Source of the DNA: Brevundimonas huaxiensis
GTDB taxonomy: Bacteria > Pseudomonadota > Alphaproteobacteria > Caulobacterales > Caulobacteraceae
Assembly (NCBI RefSeq): GCF_014218725.1
Contig: NZ_JABBJE010000006.1
Location: forward strand, 62,001-126,000
Length of the DNA stretch: 64,000 nt
Reading direction: 5' to 3'
This document shows positions 45,612-54,210 of the stretch, piece by piece (position 1 is the first letter of the stretch; every line of letters starts with the position of its first letter). The notes beneath the pieces are model-generated. The model ran no database searches and had not been told where the DNA came from. It was given only the letters and a program-made list of their open reading frames with translations. A program made the position numbers and the translations under genes.

Positions 45612-48122
45612 GTGACGACCGCCGCCGCTCCCGCAACGCTTCCGCCCCTGTTCGCCGACTGGTTCGCGTCGCGCGGCTGGGCGCCCCGGCGGCATCAGCT
45701 GGAGATGGTGGCGGCGGGGGAGGCCGGCCGCCACGCTTTGCTGGTCGCGCCGACCGGCGGGGGCAAGACGCTGGCGGGGTTTCTGCCCAGCCTGATCGAC
45801 CTGGCCGAGCGCGGACCGAAGCCGGCGACCGGGCCGGGGTCGGGCGTGCATACGCTTTATCTGTCGCCGCTGAAGGCCCTGACGACGGACGTCGAGCGCA
45901 ATCTGATGACCCCGATCCGCGAGATCGGGCTGAACATCCACGTCGAGACGCGCAACGGCGACACCAAACAGTCCAAACGCCAGCGACAGCGCGACTTTCC
46001 GCCCGACATCCTGCTGACCACGCCCGAGCAGCTGGCCCTGTTCTGCGCCTGGGAAGGCGCCCGGTCCTATTTCGCCGATCTGAAATGCGTCGTGCTGGAC
46101 GAGGTCCATGCGATCTGGAGCGGCAAGCGCGGGGACCTATTGTCTCTAGGTCTGGGTCGATTGCAGAGTTTCGCCCCCGACATGCGCCGGGTGGGTCTGA
46201 GCGCGACCATCGAGGATCCCGATCTGATCCGGGGGTGGTTGGCTCCGGGCGGAGGGGCTCTTGATGTGGTGACTCTGGTCAAGGGCGACCCCGGCGCGCC
46301 CGCCGTCATCGACGTGCTGATCTCCGAGGGCAAGGTGCCGTGGGCGGGCCACACGGGCCAGCACGCGATCCCGGAGGTCTATGCCGCCATCCAGCGTTCG
46401 ACCCTGGCCCTGATCTTCGTCAACACCCGCTGGCAGTCGGAGTTCGTGTTCCAGCAGCTCTGGGCCATAAACGACGAGAACCTGCCCATCGGCCTGCACC
46501 ACGGCTCGCTGGCGGCCGAGCAGCGGCGCAAGATCGAGGCCGCCATGGCGCGCGGCGACCTCAGGGCCGTGGTCTGCACCTCGACGCTGGATCTGGGCAT
46601 CGACTGGGGCGACGTGGATCTGGTCATCCAGATGGCGGCGCCCAAGGGCTCCAGCCGCCTGGTCCAGCGGATCGGCCGCGCCAACCACCGGCTGGACGAG
46701 CCGTCGCGCGCGCTTCTGGTGCCCGCCAGCCGGTTCGAGATGCTGGAGTGTCAGGCGGCGCGCGAGGCCGTCGCGGACAACGCCTTCGACTGGGAGCCAG
46801 TCCATATCGGCACGCTCGACACCCTGGCCCAGCACGTCATGGGCGTCGCCTGTTCCGAGCCGTTCGACATGCAGGTCCTGTATGACGAGATCATCGGCTG
46901 CGGCCCCTATCGCGCCCTGACGTGGGAGCAGTTCGAGGAGGTGGTCGATTTCGTCGCCACCGGCGGCTATGCGCTGCGCACCTACGACCGGTTCGCCCGG
47001 ATCGTGCGCACGCCGAATGGCCGCTGGAAGGTCCGCAACCAGCACATCGCCCAGCGGCACCGCATGAACGTCGGCGCCATCGTCTCAGCCGGCACGCTGA
47101 ACGTCCGCGTCGCCAGCCGTCGCGGCGGCGCCTCGCGCCAGCTGATCGGCGGCCGCAAGGTCGGCGAGGCCGAGGAGTGGTATTTCGAACAGCTGACGCC
47201 CGGCGACACCTTCCAGTTCGCCGGCCAGACCTGGGCGTTCCAGGGCATCACCGGCACCGACGCCCTGGTCACCCACGCCAATGACAGCGACCCCAAGATT
47301 CCGTCGTGGGGCGGATCGAAGTTCCCGCTGTCCACGTCGCTGGCCGACCGGGTGCGCACCATGATCCATGATCGCGATCACTGGCGCGTCCTGCCGCCCG
47401 ACGTGCAGGAATGGCTGGAGTTGCAGGAAAACCGCTCGGTCATTCCCGACGCCGAATCCATGCTGGTCGAAACCTTCCCGCGCGGCAGCCGGCATTTCCT
47501 GGTGGCCTATCCGTTCGAGGGCAATCTGGCCCACACCACTCTGTGCATGCTGCTGACGCGGCGGCTGGACCGGATGGGCGTCGGGCCGCTGGGGTTTGTC
47601 GTGACCGACTATTCGCTGGCGATCTGGTCGATCAAGCCGATGGACACGATCGATCTGGACGCCCTGTTCCAGCCGGACATGCTGGGTGACGATCTGGAAG
47701 CCTGGCTGGAGGAAAGCTTCATGATGAAGCGGTCCTTCCGCAATTGCGCCCTGATCTCGGGCTTGATCGAACGCCGCCAGCCCGGCGCCGAAAAGACCGG
47801 CCGGCAGGTGACCTTCTCCACCGACCTGATCTACGACGTGCTGCGCCGCCACCAACCTGACCATCTGCTGCTGAAGACCGCCCGCGCCGACGCCGCCTCG
47901 GGCCTGCTGGACGTGGCGCGCCTGGGCCAGATGCTGGCGCGCATCGAGGGGCGCATCCGCCACCAACCCCTGAACCGCGCCTCGCCCTTCTGCGTGCCCG
48001 TGCTGGTCCAGATCGGACGCGAACGGGTCAGCGGAGACGCCGCCGAAATGATCTTGGACGAAAGCGCCGACCTGCTGATCGCCGAAGTCATGGACGACGC
48101 CGAGCCAGAAGCCGCCGCATGA
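45612..48122 (+). CDS. ligase-associated DNA damage response DEXH helicase (Lhr-like)
   Basis: The product is 836 residues from a GTG at 45612. Helicase motifs: APTGGGKTLAGFLPS, the DEVH box VLDEVHAIWSGKRGDL, RVGLSATIEDP and QRIGRANHRLDEPSRA, followed by the winged-helix/C-terminal region of short Lhr-like proteins. The immediate partner is PdeM (4-nt overlap), so it belongs to the ligase-associated repair module that usually also has an LigB-type ligase and an exonuclease. Those two are not in the window. Role: DNA-damage response, from the family. Confidence 0.94.
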   Translation: MTTAAAPATLPPLFADWFASRGWAPRRHQLEMVAAGEAGRHALLVAPTGGGKTLAGFLPSLIDLAERGPKPATGPGSGVHTLYLSPLKALTTDVERNLMTPIREIGLNIHVETRNGDTKQSKRQRQRDFPPDILLTTPEQLALFCAWEGARSYFADLKCVVLDEVHAIWSGKRGDLLSLGLGRLQSFAPDMRRVGLSATIEDPDLIRGWLAPGGGALDVVTLVKGDPGAPAVIDVLISEGKVPWAGHTGQHAIPEVYAAIQRSTLALIFVNTRWQSEFVFQQLWAINDENLPIGLHHGSLAAEQRRKIEAAMARGDLRAVVCTSTLDLGIDWGDVDLVIQMAAPKGSSRLVQRIGRANHRLDEPSRALLVPASRFEMLECQAAREAVADNAFDWEPVHIGTLDTLAQHVMGVACSEPFDMQVLYDEIIGCGPYRALTWEQFEEVVDFVATGGYALRTYDRFARIVRTPNGRWKVRNQHIAQRHRMNVGAIVSAGTLNVRVASRRGGASRQLIGGRKVGEAEEWYFEQLTPGDTFQFAGQTWAFQGITGTDALVTHANDSDPKIPSWGGSKFPLSTSLADRVRTMIHDRDHWRVLPPDVQEWLELQENRSVIPDAESMLVETFPRGSRHFLVAYPFEGNLAHTTLCMLLTRRLDRMGVGPLGFVVTDYSLAIWSIKPMDTIDLDALFQPDMLGDDLEAWLEESFMMKRSFRNCALISGLIERRQPGAEKTGRQVTFSTDLIYDVLRRHQPDHLLLKTARADAASGLLDVARLGQMLARIEGRIRHQPLNRASPFCVPVLVQIGRERVSGDAAEMILDESADLLIAEVMDDAEPEAAA

Positions 48123-48883
48123 ACGCCGCCCTGCGCCAGACCCTGTCCCCGGCCCGCAAGGTCTGCGGTTCGCTGAGCGTGCGGATCGCGGGCGAGGCCT
48201 GCGTATTGCGCTGTTCCGGCGCGATGTGGGTTCCGGCCCACGGCGCCCTGATCGTCGCGGATCTGCATCTGGAAAAGGGGTCAGCCTTCGCCGTGCGTGG
48301 TCAGTTGCTGCCGCCCTATGACAGCCGCGCCACGCTGGACAAACTGGAAGCCGAGATCGTCGAACTGAACCCGGCCGTGGTCGTGCTGCTGGGCGACAGC
48401 TTCCATGATGGCAAGGCCATTCCCCGTATGGCGGCCGACGACCGGGCGCGGCTGGACCGGCTGGCGGCGGGGCGCGACTGGCTGTGGCTGGAAGGCAATC
48501 ACGACCGCGAGGCCCTGAACCGCAGCCTGGCGCGCGATGCGGAGGCGACCGCCCGCCTGCCCGGCCGGATCGTCGGCGACATGACCCTCGGCGCGTTGCG
48601 CCTGACCCACGAGCCGGAGGCGCTGACGGCCGACGACGACCGGCGCGGCGAGGTCGCGGGCCACCTGCACCCCGCCGCCAAGATCGCCGCCTACGGACGC
48701 GGCGTGCGCCGTCCTTGCTTCGTCACCGACGGATCGCGCATCGTCCTGCCGGCCTTCGGCGCCTTCACCGGCGGGCTAAACGTGCGCGATCCCGCCATCG
48801 CCGACCTGTTCGCAGCCCCGCCGTTGGCCGCCGCCCTGGGACGAGACCGTGTCCACGCCCTGGATTGGGCGATCCTGCGATAG
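48119..48883 (+). CDS. pdeM: ligase-associated DNA damage response endonuclease PdeM
   Basis: The product is 254 residues of the calcineurin-like metallophosphatase fold. All metal motifs are in order: VADLHLEKG, LLGDSFHD, EGNHDREA, LTHEPE and GHLHPAAK. PdeM is named for its association with Lhr-like helicase and ligase genes, and here it overlaps the helicase gene by 4 nt. The first 30 residues precede the phosphatase core and may be a start-site artefact, but the ATGA overlap supports this start. Confidence 0.92.
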   Translation: MNAALRQTLSPARKVCGSLSVRIAGEACVLRCSGAMWVPAHGALIVADLHLEKGSAFAVRGQLLPPYDSRATLDKLEAEIVELNPAVVVLLGDSFHDGKAIPRMAADDRARLDRLAAGRDWLWLEGNHDREALNRSLARDAEATARLPGRIVGDMTLGALRLTHEPEALTADDDRRGEVAGHLHPAAKIAAYGRGVRRPCFVTDGSRIVLPAFGAFTGGLNVRDPAIADLFAAPPLAAALGRDRVHALDWAILR

Positions 48884-48976
48884 TCTGTTCGTAAAGCGTT
48901 CAGCACGTCGCTTCACCGCATCTTGGCGGACGGCGATGCAGGATGACGGCGGATTAAGGTCACGGACACCCGCCTC

Positions 48977-49438
48977 ATGCTCACGCCCCGCCGCATCGTC
49001 ATGGCCGCCCGCCTCGGCTTCGCCCTTGCGGCGCTGGGCATGGCCGTCCTGATGCTGGGACCATTCCAGGGTCTGGAACAGGTTTTCGGTCTGAACGACA
49101 AGGCCGCCCACGTCATCGCCTTCTATGGCGTGGCCAGCGGCCTGTTCCTGATCGCGCCGAACCAGCGCCGCGACGACCTGGCCCTCTATGTCATCGCCGC
49201 CGCCTTCGGCGCCGAACTGCTTCAGGCCCTGACCGGCCGCAGCGTCTCGGTCATCGATTTCCTGGCGGGCGCGGCCGGCGTCGCCGCCGCCTGGGCGCCC
49301 GGACGGATCGAACAGTTGCGCCAGGCCTTCCGCCGCCATCCGGACATGACCCTGGCCGAGATCGATCGTCTGGATCGCCGACTGCGCCGTCGCCGCGTCG
49401 AAACCAGCCGCCCGGGCGTCGCCGTCCTGCGCCCCTAG
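48977..49438 (+). CDS. VanZ-like membrane protein
   Basis: The product is 153 residues with about three membrane helices (about residues 10-30, 40-60, 65-95) and the VanZ-type signature LNDKAAHVIAFYGVASGLFL followed by LLQALTGRSVSVIDFLAGAAG. The C-terminal 45 residues are soluble and Arg-rich. Function of this group is unclear. It ends in a CTAG shared with the convergent HNH gene. Confidence 0.85.
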   Translation: MLTPRRIVMAARLGFALAALGMAVLMLGPFQGLEQVFGLNDKAAHVIAFYGVASGLFLIAPNQRRDDLALYVIAAAFGAELLQALTGRSVSVIDFLAGAAGVAAAWAPGRIEQLRQAFRRHPDMTLAEIDRLDRRLRRRRVETSRPGVAVLRP

Positions 49439-49995
49439 GGCTCCAGCTCGATGTCCCAATAAAGATAGTCCAGCCAGCTCTGATGCAGATAGTGCGGCGG
49501 GAAGCGCCGGCCGGCGTCCTGAAGCTGCCAGGCGTTGGGGCGATAGGGTTCGCGGCGGATCGGCATCATCGCCTGGCGCGGCGTTCGCCCGCCCTTGGCC
49601 AGATTGCAGGGGCTGCAGGCCGCGACGATATTGTCCCAGGTCGTGCGTCCGCCCTGTGAGCGCGGGATGACGTGGTCGAAGGTCAGTTCGGCCGACTGAC
49701 CGCAGTACTGACAGGCGAAACCGTCGCGCAGAAAGACGTTGAAGCGAGTGAAGGCGGGGCTGCGGTCCTGATCCACATAGCTGCGCAGCGCGATCACGCT
49801 GGGCAGCTGCATCTCCATCGATGGCGAGCGGACGACCTTGTCATACAGGGACACCACGTCCACGCGGTCCTGATAGACAGCCTTGACCGCCTCCTCCCAC
49901 GGCCACAGCGACAGCGGATAATAGGACAGCGGCCGGAAGTCGGCGTTCAGCACCAACGCGGGAAAACCGGAGGGCGGTCGATGGAGAACCTGCAT
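49435..49995 (-). CDS. HNH endonuclease-fold protein
   Basis: The product is 186 residues. The HNH domain has CQYCGQSAELTFDHVIPRSQ, then GGRTTWDNIVAACSPCN, with both zinc CxxC pairs and the catalytic DHV-I-P. The N-terminal part (LVLNADFRPLSYYPLSLWPW) and the tail are typical of a widely conserved bacterial HNH family of about 185 residues, not a homing enzyme. The biological substrate is unknown. Confidence 0.93.
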   Translation of the reverse strand: MQVLHRPPSGFPALVLNADFRPLSYYPLSLWPWEEAVKAVYQDRVDVVSLYDKVVRSPSMEMQLPSVIALRSYVDQDRSPAFTRFNVFLRDGFACQYCGQSAELTFDHVIPRSQGGRTTWDNIVAACSPCNLAKGGRTPRQAMMPIRREPYRPNAWQLQDAGRRFPPHYLHQSWLDYLYWDIELEP

Positions 49996-50148
49996 CAGGC
50001 CCTCCCGCTCAGACGGGGGGATTTTGAGGCGACAGAGGTGAGGACACGTCTCCTTCCCTAGTCTTGGCCTTGGTCTTGTCGATTTAACCTAACCCTGATT
50101 CCCGCTCATCGCCATGACCAGTGTGCAGCGTTTTCGTGACGTCTTGTC

Positions 50149-50808
50149 TCAGACCCCGCGCGCGTGGGTTGGAAACCCCGGCAGGGTCCAGCCCCAGCGC
50201 AGGGCGGCCGCGCGCAGCAGGAAGCCGGACAGCGCCGCGACGATGGCGGCGGGCCAGACGCCGACGCCCGGCGCCCTCAGCACCATATAGACCGTCGCCG
50301 CCAGGATCGCGGCTGTGACGTTGATCTCTCGCCGCAGCAGGATCGACGGCTGGCCCGCCAGGGTGTCGCGCACCACCCCGCCGAAACAGGCCGTCAGCGT
50401 GCCCATGACGATGCAGATCAGGGCCGGCGCCCCGGCCGCCTCGGCCTTGGCCGCGCCCATCACGCCATAGGCCGCCAGCCCCACCGCATCCAGCCACAGC
50501 AGGGCGCGGAACCGCCAGTCGCGCTGCCCCACCAGCCACAGGGCCGTCGAGGCGAACAGGCAGACCGCCAGATAGCGCCAGTCCTGCACCCAGAAGACCG
50601 GAAGGCCCAGCAACAGGTCACGCAGCGTCCCGCCGCCCACGCCGGTGATGGCGCCGAAGAAGGCGAAGGTGACCACATCGTGCTTCTCGCGCGCGGCGGC
50701 CAAGGCGCCGGTGGCGGCGAAGACCGCCACGCCGGCGAAATCCAGCGCGGTCAGCACGGTCTGCGGATTGCGCAGCGGTTCGGTCAGAGCCGGATCGAGC
50801 GGGGTCAT
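50149..50808 (-). CDS. TRIC/UPF0126 family cation channel protein
   Basis: The product is 219 residues from the ATG at 50808. It has two repeated three-helix halves, each ending in a Gly-rich TM segment: FFGAITGVGGGTLRDLLLG and MGTLTACFGGVVRDTLAGQ. This duplication is diagnostic of the TRIC/YicG family of trimeric monovalent-cation channels. It is coupled by a 4-nt overlap to the upstream DNA glycosylase gene. Confidence 0.9.
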   Translation of the reverse strand: MTPLDPALTEPLRNPQTVLTALDFAGVAVFAATGALAAAREKHDVVTFAFFGAITGVGGGTLRDLLLGLPVFWVQDWRYLAVCLFASTALWLVGQRDWRFRALLWLDAVGLAAYGVMGAAKAEAAGAPALICIVMGTLTACFGGVVRDTLAGQPSILLRREINVTAAILAATVYMVLRAPGVGVWPAAIVAALSGFLLRAAALRWGWTLPGFPTHARGV

Positions 50809-51455
50809 GCCTGCGCATCCAGCGCGATCTCGCCGCGCTTCACGCCCGTGTACCAGGCCCACAGCAGGTGCGTGGCGACCGCACGATAAGGCCGCCAGAC
50901 CTCGGCGCGGGCATAGGCGCCCTTCTGATCGGGTCGCACCTCTGCGCCGTCCGCCCAGCGGATCGCCTCCTGCAAGGCCACGTCGCCGCCGGGAAAGACA
51001 TCCAACCGCCCCTCGCACATCATCAGATAGGCCTCGGCCGTCCACAGGCCCACGCCCTTCAGCGCCGTCAGGGACGCAATCGCCGCCTCGTCATCGAGGT
51101 TGGCCAGATGCTCCAGATCGATCTCGCCCGCGATCTGCGCCCGCGCGATCCCCTGACCATAGGTCGCCTTCTGTCGCGACAGGCCCATGCCGCGCAGTTG
51201 GTCCAGATCGTGCGCCAGCAACAGCTCGGGCGTGATCCCGCCCATGCCTTCGCGCAGTCGCGCCCAGACCGAAGCGGCCGAGGCCACCGACACCTGCTGC
51301 TCCACGATCATGCGGAACAAGCCTTCGAACCCGCCCACTCTCAGCCGCCATTCCAGCGGCGGCGTCTGCGCGTCCACGCGCACGAGCGCCGGATCGGCGG
51401 CGACCAGCGCGCGACGCGCGGCGGCGATGTCATCAGGCGTGGGGGCGAACGGCAT
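50805..51455 (-). CDS. AlkA-like DNA-3-methyladenine glycosylase
   Basis: The product is 216 residues of the HhH-GPD fold. The hairpin and catalytic region read LKGVGLWTAEAYLMM, then RLDVFPGGDVALQEA, with the catalytic Asp in FPGGD. The N-terminal ogg-like domain of E. coli AlkA is absent, as in short AlkA-type enzymes. It removes alkylated bases in base-excision repair. It overlaps the TRIC gene by 4 nt. Confidence 0.9.
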   Translation of the reverse strand: MPFAPTPDDIAAARRALVAADPALVRVDAQTPPLEWRLRVGGFEGLFRMIVEQQVSVASAASVWARLREGMGGITPELLLAHDLDQLRGMGLSRQKATYGQGIARAQIAGEIDLEHLANLDDEAAIASLTALKGVGLWTAEAYLMMCEGRLDVFPGGDVALQEAIRWADGAEVRPDQKGAYARAEVWRPYRAVATHLLWAWYTGVKRGEIALDAQA

Positions 51456-51536
51456 TCGCCATGCTTACGGCCCGTCGCGCTTGTCGGAAAGAGCGGGGGC
51501 GCCGTTGAGGGCCGCAAACCGCTAAGGAGCGTCTTG

Positions 51537-52397
51537 ATGTTCGCCACCCGCTTCGCCCCCTCGCCGACCGGCCGCCTGCACAAGGGCCACGCTTTCTCGG
51601 CCCTGACCGCCTGGACGGCGGCGAAGACGGCGGGCGGGCGGTTCGTGCTGCGCATTGAGGATATCGATCCGACGCGATGCCGACTGGAACATGAGGCGGG
51701 CATTCTGGAAGATTTGGCCTGGTTGGGTCTGGACTGGGACACGCCGGTCCGGCGCCAGTCGGATCATCTGGACGACTACGCCGCCGTGATCGAGGGCCTG
51801 CGGGCGCGCGGCTTGCTCTATCGGTGTTTCCGCACGCGCAAGGATATCCTGAACGCCATCGGCGGCGCGCCACACGGGGCGATGGAGGCGGCGAGGCCCG
51901 GCCCGCATTCAGCGGACGAGGAGGCGCGTCTGCTGGCCGCGGGTGCGGCCTTCGCCTGGCGGCTGTCGCTGGACCGGGCGCGGGAGGCCTTGGGCGAGGC
52001 GACCTGGAACGGCCTGAGTTTCGTCGAGGAGGGCGAGGGCCCGAACGGCGAAACCGGCGTCATCGCCGTCGATCCCGAGGCGGCGGGTGATGTCGTCCTG
52101 GCGCGCAAGGATACGGGCGTCGCCTATCATCTGGCCGTGGCCCACGACGACGCATTGCAGGGGATCACCCATGTCATCCGGGGCCAGGACCTGTTCCAGG
52201 CGACCCATGTGCAGCGGCTGATACAGACCCTGATGGGCTGGCCGGCGCCGACCTATCGTCACCACGCCTTGCTGACAGGGCCGGACGGGCGGCGCTACGC
52301 CAAGCGCGATCGCTCGATCACTCTTGCCGAGCTGAGAGCCAGCGGACTAACGGCCGAAGGCCTGCGCGCCGAGTTGGGATTCAGCTCCGCCGGCTGA
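51537..52397 (+). CDS. gluQ: glutamyl-queuosine tRNA(Asp) synthetase
   Basis: The product is 286 residues from the ATG at 51537, with AAGGAG about 8 nt upstream. It is the catalytic domain of a glutamyl-tRNA synthetase without the anticodon domain: RFAPSPTGRLHKGHAFSAL, RIEDIDPTR and the KMSKS-equivalent YAKRDRSITL. GluQ-RS attaches Glu to the queuosine of tRNA-Asp. The zinc-site cysteines of the E. coli enzyme are incomplete here (YRCFRTRKD has one Cys). With queG at 28224, the window holds two late queuosine-pathway genes. Confidence 0.93.
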   Translation: MFATRFAPSPTGRLHKGHAFSALTAWTAAKTAGGRFVLRIEDIDPTRCRLEHEAGILEDLAWLGLDWDTPVRRQSDHLDDYAAVIEGLRARGLLYRCFRTRKDILNAIGGAPHGAMEAARPGPHSADEEARLLAAGAAFAWRLSLDRAREALGEATWNGLSFVEEGEGPNGETGVIAVDPEAAGDVVLARKDTGVAYHLAVAHDDALQGITHVIRGQDLFQATHVQRLIQTLMGWPAPTYRHHALLTGPDGRRYAKRDRSITLAELRASGLTAEGLRAELGFSSAG

Positions 52398-53190
52398 AGA
52401 TGCGCGAGGCGCCGTAGCCGGTCAGGGCGGCCAGCACGACGCAAAGCACGCCGTACAGCCACGGCCGACGGTGGGCGAACTCATAGATGTCGCGCTCCAG
52501 CCCGACCTTTTCGACCGTCAGGGTCAGGTTCGACACCGACTGCGGCTCGCCGTCCTGAAACAGCCAGACCTCGGCGTAGTATTTGCCGGTGGGCGCCACG
52601 GTCGGCAGTTTGACCTCGGCGCGGAACAGGCCCCGGTCGACGAACTCGACCCCTTGGGAATCGGTGTCATAGAGGGCGGCGGCCTCCTTCAGCCGGATCA
52701 CGGCGCGGCGCCAGTCCAGATAGTCGTCGCCCAGACGGCTGACGACCACGTCGCGCACGCCGTAGCGGGTGACGGTGCGGCTTTCCTCCGGCGCATCGAT
52801 GCGCAGGTGATCGACGCCGACACCCAGGCGGCGCAGCTGGCCGAAGTCGGCGATGTCGCTGAGCGGGCGGGTCGAGGCCGTCATGTAGAAGCCGGGCGCG
52901 CCCTCGAACAGCACGGGCCGGCTGTTCAGCCAGACACCCGAGGTGCGCGTCTTCTTGACCAGGCGGATCGGCGCGTCCGGCCCCCGCACCACGACCACCA
53001 CATCCGCCGGTTCAGGCGTCGGATTGAATACGGCGCCGTAGAGGACGATCGACGCGCCCCGGAAACTGCTGTCGACCCGGACCTGGGCGTCGGTCAGGGC
53101 GGCGGCGACGCGCAGGTCGCCGGTCGTCGCTTCGGACCGATCGAGCGGCGGGGCCGCAACAGCGGGCGGAGGGGGAGGAAGCGCCTGCAT
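52381..53190 (-). CDS. TIGR02186-family membrane protein
   Basis: The product is 269 residues from the ATG at 53190, which overlaps the exporter stop (TGATG). The domain reads VDSSFRGASIVLYGAVFNP, VVVVRGPDAPIRLVKKTR, and ends with a C-terminal membrane helix (PWLYGVLCVVLAALTGYGAS). The pairing with a TauE/SafE exporter is the typical context of TIGR02186. Relatives are normally exported, but the N-terminus here (MQALPPPPPAVAAPPLDRSE) is not a recognisable signal peptide. Its 3' end overlaps that of gluQ by 17 nt, convergent. Confidence 0.85.
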   Translation of the reverse strand: MQALPPPPPAVAAPPLDRSEATTGDLRVAAALTDAQVRVDSSFRGASIVLYGAVFNPTPEPADVVVVVRGPDAPIRLVKKTRTSGVWLNSRPVLFEGAPGFYMTASTRPLSDIADFGQLRRLGVGVDHLRIDAPEESRTVTRYGVRDVVVSRLGDDYLDWRRAVIRLKEAAALYDTDSQGVEFVDRGLFRAEVKLPTVAPTGKYYAEVWLFQDGEPQSVSNLTLTVEKVGLERDIYEFAHRRPWLYGVLCVVLAALTGYGASRIFSRRS

Positions 53191-54113
53191 CAGTCGGCGA
53201 TCCCCGGCGCGATCATGAAGATGTCGTTGGGCCGCACGAACAGATCCAGCCCCATCTGGATCCCGACCAGAAGCACGATCAAGCCCAGCGCCGCGCGCAG
53301 TTCCTCGGCGCGGAACCGCCCGGCGAACCGCGCGCCGACCTGGGCGCCGACGACGCCGCCGAGCAGCAGGATGGTGGACAGGACGATGTCGACCGTTTGG
53401 TTCCGCCCGGCCTGAAGGATGGTGGTGATGGCGGTGGTGATGATGATCTGGAACAGACTGGTGCCCACCACCGCGCCCGCCCGCATGCGCAGGATATAGA
53501 GCATGGCCGGCACCAGGATGAAGCCGCCGCCCACCCCCATGATGGCCGAAAGCACGCCCGCAAAGACGCCCAGGCCGAACGGCGGCAGGGCGCTGATATA
53601 GAGGCCTGACTTGGGGAACTTCATCTTCAGCGGCAGGCCATACAGCCACATCGGCCGCCGACGCTGCTTGTGCGGCGCGGGCAGCCCCCGGCGGCGGCGC
53701 AGGATTTCCGTCAGGCTCTCGTTCAGCATCAGAATGCCGATGGCGCCCAGGAAGACGAGATAGGACAGGGCCACGACCAGATCGGCCTGGCCCAGCAGGC
53801 GCAGGTAGCGAAACAGCTCGACCCCCGCCAGGGCGCCGGCCGCGCCGCCGGCCGCCATCACCGACCCCATCTTGAAATCGACCGAACCCGCCCCGGCATA
53901 GCGGATGACGCCCGACGTCGAGGAGGCCACGACATGGCTGGCCTGGCTGGCGACGGCGACGGTCGGCGGGATGCCCAGGAACACCAGGATCGGCGCCATC
54001 AGGAAGCCGCCGCCGATGCCGAACAGGCCGGACACGAATCCGACCACCGCCCCCAGAATCACCAGGGTCGGCCAGTTCACCGAAACCTCGGCGATCGGCA
54101 GATAGATGTCCAA
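53190..54113 (-). CDS. TauE/SafE-family sulfite/sulfonate exporter
   Basis: The product is 307 residues if started at a TTG (54113, MDIYLPIAEVSVNWPTLV); a TTG ten codons upstream is the alternative, and no ATG exists. It has about eight helices in two related halves: VGFVSGLFGIGGGFLMAP and AGVLSAIMGVGGGFILVPA, the double GxGGG motif of the family. These proteins export sulfite, sulfoacetate or related anions. The TIGR02186 partner follows directly. Confidence 0.9.
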   Translation of the reverse strand: MDIYLPIAEVSVNWPTLVILGAVVGFVSGLFGIGGGFLMAPILVFLGIPPTVAVASQASHVVASSTSGVIRYAGAGSVDFKMGSVMAAGGAAGALAGVELFRYLRLLGQADLVVALSYLVFLGAIGILMLNESLTEILRRRRGLPAPHKQRRRPMWLYGLPLKMKFPKSGLYISALPPFGLGVFAGVLSAIMGVGGGFILVPAMLYILRMRAGAVVGTSLFQIIITTAITTILQAGRNQTVDIVLSTILLLGGVVGAQVGARFAGRFRAEELRAALGLIVLLVGIQMGLDLFVRPNDIFMIAPGIAD

Positions 54114-54210
54114 AGGACGCGCCTTCGGCTGGAGCGGACACAAGAATCGCCGTCAGGCGGGCGAGGTCGGGGACGACCGGGCGACCGATAGCCGCCCGGC
54201 GCCTGGGAAT

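Noticed and set aside
49435-49995. HNH protein as a homing endonuclease or mobile element
   Set aside because: Length, full domain layout and normal codon use match a common chromosomal HNH family, and there is no intron or intein around it.
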